Below are positions 1-5,116 of a stretch of 5,116 bases of DNA, in pieces; position 1 is the first letter of the stretch, and the number at the start of each line of letters is the position of its first letter. Location of the stretch: NCBI GenBank assembly GCA_029939015.1, contig JAOZTV010000131.1, positions 3,165 through 8,280 on the forward strand. Direction: 5' to 3'. A program made the translations under genes and the position numbers. The notes beneath the pieces are model-generated. The model saw only the letters and a program-made list of their open reading frames with translations. It was not told the origin of the DNA and did no database searches. The DNA comes from Candidatus Aminicenantota bacterium (lineage in GTDB: Bacteria > Acidobacteriota > Aminicenantia > UBA2199).

Positions 1-1
1 T

Positions 2-850
2 TTAAAATAAATCATTTAATTCTATCCCATTTTCATTTAATATATTTTTACATTTTTTTAATATCTTATCGATTTTCTTAGATACAGCCCTTTTATTAAT
101 ATCTAATAAATTTGCAATCCCATTTATTATATCTTTTTTGTCATCCTTGTCATTATAAAATCTAAGTTTCAAAATCAATTTTTCCTCAGTTGTAAGTTTT
201 GAAAGAATTAGTTTCAAATTCTTATCAATTATTTGTTTTTGTTCGTTTGCGAATATGTAAGATTCTGGTGTTTTGTTTTTTTCTGTGACTAAAACTTCGC
301 CATTTTCACCAATTACTCCTTTTTTAACAGGTGTATCGGGGAAATTTTCAATATCTTTTTTATCATATTTTTTTTTACCCTTAATTCTATCAACTATTTC
401 TTCAATTTTTTCTATTGTAATAATACTATTTTCAAACTGTAATATTTTATAGAATTCCTGAATTGAATTTTTATCAATACATACATCTTTATATATCCTC
501 AGACCTAAATCCCCAAATTCCTTTGCTCTGTCTTTCTCCCTGCTTCTACCCATTTTTTTTCTTATTATATCAACAAACTGTCTTGAAATAATGGTTGTTA
601 AATAAGTAGTAATTTTTGCTTTTTTGTTAAAATTTCTTAGAATTTTAAAGTCTTCTTTTTTTAGTTTATCAAGAACATTATTTGATAATTCCAAAGCTCT
701 ATTCTCTATTTCAATTTTTGCATTTTCACCCGTTTTCTTATCTGCAAATTTCAATTTCACTATTTTGTATGATTGTTTTTCAATGAAGTCTAATTGTTCA
801 TTAATCATCTTTTCGTATGGTTTTTTAAAATTATAATTTATAATAGACAT
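2..850 (-). CDS. Sigma-70 family (ECF-like) RNA polymerase sigma factor
   Basis: Predicted cytoplasmic sigma factor that directs RNA polymerase to a specific promoter set. In the 282-residue product a sigma region 2 spans about 20-103: the segment FNKKAKITTYLTTIISRQFVDIIRKKMGR (74-102, written here only as landmarks) has the T-x-L-x3-x-R-x3-D-x2-RK pattern of the region 2.3/2.4 helix. Region 4 spans about 212-272, with LSKLTTEEKLILKLRF, then an HTH around IANLLDINKRAVSKKIDKI. A long charged linker (about 105-205) separates them, larger than in typical 170-200 residue ECF factors but resembling a longer ECF-like subgroup with an R-x-x-x-(K/R)-x-G-R motif after region 2. ATG at 850 was chosen because it forms TAATG with the preceding stop codon; the frame stays open to an ATG at 928, but that 26-residue extension would overlap the previous gene by 79 bases. 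No Shine-Dalgarno is seen, so coupled re-initiation is likely. A later ATG at 808 cannot be excluded. Nothing in the window resembles a membrane anti-sigma partner. Confidence 0.82.
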   Translation of the reverse strand: MSIINYNFKKPYEKMINEQLDFIEKQSYKIVKLKFADKKTGENAKIEIENRALELSNNVLDKLKKEDFKILRNFNKKAKITTYLTTIISRQFVDIIRKKMGRSREKDRAKEFGDLGLRIYKDVCIDKNSIQEFYKILQFENSIITIEKIEEIVDRIKGKKKYDKKDIENFPDTPVKKGVIGENGEVLVTEKNKTPESYIFANEQKQIIDKNLKLILSKLTTEEKLILKLRFYNDKDDKKDIINGIANLLDINKRAVSKKIDKILKKCKNILNENGIELNDLF

Positions 851-1506
851 TATTTTATTTTTATAAACAGAGTTATGTCCACAGAATGTGACTGTATAAT
901 GTTTTTTGATTTTTTTGTCCAGACCCAATGATATTCTTTCTTAAAATTTAATTTTGAATAAAGAAGCTTTTCATCCCATAAGATTTTATTTGAGCCTTCC
1001 ATTATTTCTTTTCTATATTTACGATTAGCTTTTCTCTTAAGAATACCATAACTTATTGGAAGATTAATTTTTAACTTTAATTCATTATCAAAATTTGATA
1101 AATCTAATTTTCCTGAAATAAATTCAAGATATACATATCTGCCTTTTCTAATTATGAATTCAATATGTTGAGATAATATACTCTTAGTAAATCTATGGGT
1201 TTTTCCACTTTTTGGATTAAAAAATTTTATCTCAAAACTTTTTATATCTTCTTTTTTGTAATAATACATAAAATCATTATCTTCGTCCAGACCTATTGAC
1301 CCATTTAGAACTATATCATAATTATATGTTCCTTTAATCCCCAAATTTTTACTATTTTCAAAATTCCCATCTACCTTAATTTCTAATTTTAATTCCCATA
1401 TTGAGTCCTTATCATATTTAATTAACTTTGTATTTGCATAAATTGATAGATTTGATAATAATATTAATAATGCCAGGACCTTAAGGCTTTTAGTAAATTG
1501 TTTCAA
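850..1506 (-). CDS. Exported protein of unknown function
   Basis: I do not recognise this family. The 218-residue product begins with a classic signal peptide: MKQFTKSLK, a hydrophobic core VLALLILL, and a likely cleavage after A24 (SIYA/NTK). There is no lipobox cysteine, no cysteine in the mature part, and no further membrane span, so a soluble periplasmic or secreted protein is inferred. The mature 194 residues are lysine- and aromatic-rich and show alternating strand-like patterns (WELKLEIKVDG, GTYNYDIVLNG, YVYLEFISGKLDL, ELKLKINL, VDITLFIKI), suggesting a mostly beta fold. There is no ATG start. TTG codons occur at 1515, 1512 and 1506; I prefer 1506 because it gives MKQ and lies 10 bases after AAGGA, but 1512 (4 bases away) is possible and 1515 gives 221 residues. 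The gene overlaps the end of dnaE, and its TAA overlaps the sigma-factor ATG. It could be a divergent member of a known family that a profile search would reveal. Confidence 0.85.
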   Translation of the reverse strand: MKQFTKSLKVLALLILLSNLSIYANTKLIKYDKDSIWELKLEIKVDGNFENSKNLGIKGTYNYDIVLNGSIGLDEDNDFMYYYKKEDIKSFEIKFFNPKSGKTHRFTKSILSQHIEFIIRKGRYVYLEFISGKLDLSNFDNELKLKINLPISYGILKRKANRKYRKEIMEGSNKILWDEKLLYSKLNFKKEYHWVWTKKSKNIIQSHSVDITLFIKIK

Positions 1507-4500
1507 TTGCAACAATTCCTTTTATCGCGTTTAGTTCTTTTATTGCTTTATTATCTGGTCTTAATCCATCCTCATCAGATTCAATTATTGTTTTATGTTT
1601 TTCAATTTTATCAATTATAATAATTCGATAAGGTATTTTCCCTATATTATTTGTTAATGTCTCATTTAATTTATCTGTAAAATCATCATCTATGCATGAA
1701 TAGTCAACTTTAATAAAAACTCTCTTTGCCTCCTTATTTATAAAATCATCCAGTTTAACAATTTTATTCAAATACAGGTCAGGGTTTTCATTATCACTAT
1801 CAGACTTTTGTCCTTCAATATAGTATGGGGTATCAACCTCAAGATTCTGTTTTATTTCGTCCCAGGTTACTTTTTTTTCACTATTCTGGTTGCCATTTTT
1901 ATTCCAGGGTTTTCTTGTATTATTAAACACTAAAATTGACTGCCGTCCAGTTAAATCTTCAAAAAATATATTCCCATAAAAGGTACCTTTTTTAGACCTT
2001 TTTTGATTAAACTCAGTAATAACTCCAACTAATTTTACCGTATTGCTTTTAAAATCTGCTAAATTTGAAATACTGGTATTTGAAAGTTTTTTTATTTCTT
2101 TATGATATGATTCTAATGGATGTTGACTGATATATATTCCAGTTATTTCTTTTTCACCCTTAATTATTTCCTGTTCTGTCCATTCTCCAAGTTCTGTATG
2201 TTTTTTCTGGATGATAATTGTATTTAAACTGTTTTCTCCTGTAAATAGAGATCGCTGTCCACTATTTTTGTTTTTTTCAATGTGTCCAGCCTGTGCAATT
2301 GTGTCTTCAATACTTGAAAACAAGGTACTTCTTTTCGTGTTAAAAAAATCCAATGAACCAGACTTAATTAAACTCTCTAATACACCCTTATTTACCTTAG
2401 ACAATTCTATATTTATAATAAAATCAGAATAAGAGCTAAAACCACCCTTTTTATCACGACTTTCAATAATACTTTTTAATGCTGCAGAGCCAACATTTTT
2501 TAAACCCTTTAAACCAAATCTGATTGTAGTAAGCGTTTCAGCCCTGAATGATTCAACACTTTTATTTATGTCTGGCGGGAGTATTTCAATACCCATTTTT
2601 TTGCTTTCGGAAATATATTGTATTACCTTTGAGTCTTTTGAAGTTTTTGACGCCTCAGAACTCAAATGAGCAGCCATAAAATAAACTGGATAATGAGCCT
2701 TCAAATATGCCGTCTGATATGCAATAAAACCATAGGCAGTTGAATGTGACTTATTAAAACCGTATTGGGCAAATTCTTTCATTTGAGAAAATAGCTTTTC
2801 TGCTTTTTTCTTATTATATTTTTTCTTTACTGCTCCTGCAACAAATGCTGCTTCTAATGCCGGGAGTTTTTGTTCAAGCTTTTTTCCCATTACCTTTCTC
2901 ATTTCATCGGCTTTACCGAGAGAAAAACCGGCTAAGGTAACAGAAATCTGCATAACCTGTTCTTGATATACAATAACACCATAGGTGTCTTTTAAGATTG
3001 GCTCAAGTACCGGAAAAACATATTCGACTTTTTCTTTACCAAGCTTTCTCTTAACATAACTATCTGCCATGCCTGAATTTAAAGGGCCTGGTCTATAGAG
3101 TGCGTTTAAGGCAATAAGGTCTTCGATTCTTTCAGGTTTGGATTTTTTTAAATAATCACGCATTCCGGAACTTTCAAATTGAAATATTCCATCAGTGTCT
3201 CCTGCCTGAAATACCTTATATGTTTTTTCATCATCAAATGGAATTGTGTCCAAATCTATTTTCTTTTTTTCTACATCATATATTTCATCAAGGATGTTCT
3301 TAATAATTGTCAAGGTTTTTAAACCAAGAATATCCATTTTGAGAAGTCCAACCTCTTCAACCTCATCCTTTTCAAATTGTGTAACAATGTCATCTTTTGT
3401 CTTATAAAGAGGCATAAACTCCGTCATTTTCCTTGGAGCAATAACAACTGCCGCTGCATGCATAGATGTATGTCTTACATTATTCTCAAGTTTTAATGCA
3501 AATTCAATCAGTTTTTTTCGTTCAGGTTTCAGCTTAATTGCATCTCTTAATTCAGAATTTGTGTCAATCTCTTTTTGAAGTTCTACCTTTGGTCCATCCT
3601 GTATCATTTTTGCAATCTGGTTTACATCACTCAGTGGCAGTTCTAATACTCTTCCAATATCCCGAATTGCCATCTTTGCTTTCATCTTTCCAAAGGTTAC
3701 AATTTGAGCAGTATTTTCCTTGCCATATTTATTCCTGATATAATCAATGACCTCGCCTCTTCGTTCAGTCTCAAAATCAAGATCTATATCCGGCATTGAT
3801 ACTCTTTCAGGATTTAAAAACCTTTCAAAAAGCAAGTCATATTCAAGTGGGTCAACATTGGTTATGCCCATAACATAAGCAACCAGACTTCCAACAACAG
3901 AACCTCTACCGGGACCTACAGGAATACCACTGTCTTTTGAAAATTTGATAATATCCCAGACAATTAAAAAATATCCAGGAAACCCCATCTCTCTTATCTT
4001 ATCTATTTCATAACTAAGTCTTTTTTCATAAACCTCAATAGGCTTTCGTTTATCTAAAAATGTATCCCTAAGTATTGCAAAACCATCTCTGCAAATTTTT
4101 TCAAAATAACCGTCGATAGTAAACTCCTCGGGAACATCAAAGGTAGGTAGAGATAATTCTCCGAGTTTAAAATCAAAATTACATTTTGCTGCAATATCAA
4201 AACTGGTACTTATAGATTCGGGTATATCTGAGAAAAGCTCAGACATTTCTTCTGTTGACTTCAGATACATTTCATCTGTCTGCTTTTTCATAGCTCTATT
4301 ATCGTCGCTAAGGACATGACCTGTCTGTAAACAAATTAAAATTTCTCTTGCATCAGAATCTTCTTTGGTTAGATAATGAACGTCATTAGTTGCAACAAGA
4401 GGAATTGAAAGCTCAGTTGACATATCCTGTAATTTTGGGATTACTTCAATTTGCTGACTTAAACCATGATCCTGCATTTCTAAATAATAGTCATCCTTAA

Positions 4501-5002
4501 ATACTTCCCTATACCATTTTGCAGACTCGTATGCTTTCTCTTCACGATTATGAAGCAAATTATATGGGATTTCCCCCTGAATACATGCAGAAAGGATAAC
4601 TAAACCCTCTTTATACTTTTCCAGTATCTCCTTATCAACTCTTGGTTTAAAGTAAAAACCTTCAAGATATGCCTCTGTTATTAATTCACATAAATTTCTA
4701 TATCCCTGTTTATTTTTTACCAGGGCAACAAGATGATGATAATTAATCTCGCCTTTTTTTCTGTTAGGCTTACTGAACCGGGAATGTTCAGCTACATAGA
4801 GCTCAGAGCCTATTATAGGTTTTATTCCACTTTTTATCGCATTTTTGTAAAAATTAACTGCACCTAAAATATTACCATGATCAGTCATAGCAATAGCAGG
4901 CATATTGAGTTGCTGAGCCCTCTTTATCATACCTGGAATCTTAAGATTTGAATCAAGCAAACTAAATTCAGAATGTAAATGTAAATGGATAAAACTATTC
5001 AT
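1490..5002 (-). CDS. dnaE: DNA polymerase III subunit alpha (replicative polymerase)
   Basis: Catalytic subunit of the replicative DNA polymerase III holoenzyme, which polymerises DNA at the fork together with the sliding clamp and clamp loader. The 1170-residue product has the usual full length and order. An N-terminal PHP domain (about 4-210) carries HLHLHS, TDHG, GSELYV, LSAC and NDVH motifs. The C-family polymerase core has GPGRGS at 363-368, catalytic PDIDLDF at 404-410 (D405, D407) and KMDILG with the third aspartate D557; RPGP (637-640) and FNKSHSTAYG are also intact. A helix-hairpin-helix region lies near 826-862, a probable clamp-binding QRSLF at 916-920, an OB fold about 987-1030, and a small C-terminal domain to 1170. 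ATG at 5002 is well fixed because an in-frame TAA lies two codons upstream (5008-5006). No clear Shine-Dalgarno is present. It is the first gene of the apparent operon, and its 3' end overlaps the next gene by 17-26 bases. No frameshift or missing active-site residue was seen. Confidence 0.98.
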   Translation of the reverse strand: MNSFIHLHLHSEFSLLDSNLKIPGMIKRAQQLNMPAIAMTDHGNILGAVNFYKNAIKSGIKPIIGSELYVAEHSRFSKPNRKKGEINYHHLVALVKNKQGYRNLCELITEAYLEGFYFKPRVDKEILEKYKEGLVILSACIQGEIPYNLLHNREEKAYESAKWYREVFKDDYYLEMQDHGLSQQIEVIPKLQDMSTELSIPLVATNDVHYLTKEDSDAREILICLQTGHVLSDDNRAMKKQTDEMYLKSTEEMSELFSDIPESISTSFDIAAKCNFDFKLGELSLPTFDVPEEFTIDGYFEKICRDGFAILRDTFLDKRKPIEVYEKRLSYEIDKIREMGFPGYFLIVWDIIKFSKDSGIPVGPGRGSVVGSLVAYVMGITNVDPLEYDLLFERFLNPERVSMPDIDLDFETERRGEVIDYIRNKYGKENTAQIVTFGKMKAKMAIRDIGRVLELPLSDVNQIAKMIQDGPKVELQKEIDTNSELRDAIKLKPERKKLIEFALKLENNVRHTSMHAAAVVIAPRKMTEFMPLYKTKDDIVTQFEKDEVEEVGLLKMDILGLKTLTIIKNILDEIYDVEKKKIDLDTIPFDDEKTYKVFQAGDTDGIFQFESSGMRDYLKKSKPERIEDLIALNALYRPGPLNSGMADSYVKRKLGKEKVEYVFPVLEPILKDTYGVIVYQEQVMQISVTLAGFSLGKADEMRKVMGKKLEQKLPALEAAFVAGAVKKKYNKKKAEKLFSQMKEFAQYGFNKSHSTAYGFIAYQTAYLKAHYPVYFMAAHLSSEASKTSKDSKVIQYISESKKMGIEILPPDINKSVESFRAETLTTIRFGLKGLKNVGSAALKSIIESRDKKGGFSSYSDFIINIELSKVNKGVLESLIKSGSLDFFNTKRSTLFSSIEDTIAQAGHIEKNKNSGQRSLFTGENSLNTIIIQKKHTELGEWTEQEIIKGEKEITGIYISQHPLESYHKEIKKLSNTSISNLADFKSNTVKLVGVITEFNQKRSKKGTFYGNIFFEDLTGRQSILVFNNTRKPWNKNGNQNSEKKVTWDEIKQNLEVDTPYYIEGQKSDSDNENPDLYLNKIVKLDDFINKEAKRVFIKVDYSCIDDDFTDKLNETLTNNIGKIPYRIIIIDKIEKHKTIIESDEDGLRPDNKAIKELNAIKGIVAIETIY
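1516..1523 (-). promoter_or_regulatory. Ribosome binding site of the exported-protein gene
   Basis: The minus strand reads AAAAGGAA immediately before TTG TTG CAA TTG. This is the only recognisable Shine-Dalgarno among the three genes. It lies inside the dnaE coding sequence. The AAGGA core is 1 base from TTG 1515, 4 from TTG 1512 and 10 from TTG 1506. That makes 1515 unlikely as the start and leaves 1512 or 1506. TTG 1506 gives the better signal-peptide N-terminus (MKQ). Confidence 0.6.
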
Positions 5003-5022
5003 GATTTAATTTTGTTTGCCAT
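4999..5022 (-). other. Possible 7-codon upstream mini-ORF overlapping the dnaE start
   Basis: On the minus strand an ATG at 5022 opens a frame encoding MANKIKS and ends at a TGA that overlaps the dnaE ATG as ATGA. The frame differs from dnaE. The mini-ORF has no Shine-Dalgarno of its own, but dnaE has none either, so translation through it could couple to dnaE. Its length and arrangement can easily arise by chance; translation is unproven. Confidence 0.2.
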
Positions 5023-5058
5023 AATATTAAAAGAAAGATTTGTCAATTTCATCAAGTT

Positions 5059-5087
5059 ATTTTAAAACTATTAGTTTTTAATTGCAA
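5059..5087 (-). promoter_or_regulatory. Candidate sigma-70 promoter for dnaE
   Basis: On the minus strand, TTGCAA (5087-5082, 4 of 6 to TTGACA) is followed after exactly 17 bases by TAAAAT (5064-5059, 5 of 6 to TATAAT). Transcription would start near 5052, giving a leader of about 50 bases to the dnaE ATG. In DNA this AT-rich such matches occur by chance, so support rests on spacing and position. A competing candidate is a perfect TTGACA at 5046-5041, but its best -10 (TATTAT, 5026-5021) is only 14 bases away. Confidence 0.35.
5064..5078. repeat. 15-base inverted repeat within the candidate promoter spacer
   Basis: AAAACTA-T-TAGTTTT is a perfect 7-base dyad around one central base. It lies almost exactly between the proposed -35 and -10 elements of the dnaE promoter. 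It could be an operator half-site pair for a dimeric regulator. As an RNA hairpin it would have only a 5-pair A/T-rich stem, so a terminator role is weak. It may be a chance palindrome in AT-rich DNA. Confidence 0.3.
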
Positions 5088-5116
5088 TAGAAAAATAAAT
5101 TATCCTATAAAATCAA

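Noticed and set aside
361..376. T-rich tract as a terminator
   Set aside because: It is the complement of lysine codons in the sigma-factor gene and has no hairpin before it.
624..836. Plus-strand open frame of 70 codons
   Set aside because: It lies wholly inside the sigma-factor gene on the opposite strand; its Phe/Ser/Leu-rich product is what antisense of lysine-rich AT-rich coding DNA gives.
850..1506. Anti-sigma factor encoded next to the sigma gene
   Set aside because: The product has a cleavable signal peptide and no N-terminal cytoplasmic domain or internal membrane span, and it precedes the sigma gene, so it does not look like a typical anti-sigma factor.
2211..2432. Plus-strand open frame of 73 codons
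   Set aside because: It is antisense to conserved dnaE codons and has no recognisable domain or clear ribosome binding site.
3538..3738. Plus-strand open frame of 66 codons
   Set aside because: It is antisense to the dnaE polymerase core, whose conservation explains the open frame.
5021..5046. Perfect TTGACA (5046-5041) as the dnaE -35 element
   Set aside because: The best -10 match, TATTAT at 5026-5021, is only 14 bases away; at 17 bases the sequence is TATGGC. The upstream TTGCAA-17-TAAAAT pair fits better overall, though this one is not excluded.
5064..5079. Rho-independent terminator for a gene to the right
   Set aside because: The dyad has no G/C-rich stem and only a short T run, so it would be a very weak hairpin.
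1..5116. tRNA, rRNA, CRISPR array, insertion sequence or attachment site
   Set aside because: Coding sequence fills almost the whole window, and I saw no spaced direct repeats, transposase motifs, terminal inverted repeats or tRNA-like cloverleaf.

Overview
The window is a compact, very AT-rich stretch of bacterial chromosome with three protein-coding genes, all on the minus strand. In transcription order (right to left) they are: a complete dnaE for the replicative DNA polymerase III alpha subunit (5002 to 1490), a small exported protein of unknown function (1506 to 850), and a divergent sigma-70/ECF-type RNA polymerase sigma factor (850 to 2). The genes overlap: the exported protein starts inside the 3' end of dnaE, and its stop codon shares one base with the sigma factor's ATG (TAATG). 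This points to a single polycistronic, translationally coupled unit. Only about 114 bases lie upstream of dnaE, and they hold the plausible promoter. I see no RNA gene, mobile element, CRISPR array or convincing terminator.

Organism: the DnaE is of the common single-DnaE type. It has a PHP domain with a full set of metal-ligand candidates, as in Thermus rather than the degenerate E. coli version, plus a QxxLF clamp-binding motif and a C-terminal OB fold. Together with a cleavable signal peptide on gene 2 and a large ECF-like sigma factor, this suggests an uncultured, low-GC, probably Gram-negative-type bacterium. The phylum cannot be fixed from this window. Hand counts of a few 60-base lines give roughly 27-40% GC in the dnaE core and about 17-20% in the two downstream genes.

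Layout: 1-850 sigma factor; 850-1506 exported protein; 1490-5002 dnaE; 5003-5116 leader and promoter region with a -35/-10 pair around a 15-base dyad, and a 7-codon mini-ORF that overlaps the dnaE start.

How they fit together: dnaE is a housekeeping replication gene, while the other two look lineage-specific. No functional link is visible beyond co-transcription. The least-explained elements are the exported protein and its pairing with a sigma factor behind dnaE. I found no strong evidence of a new defence or mobile system.
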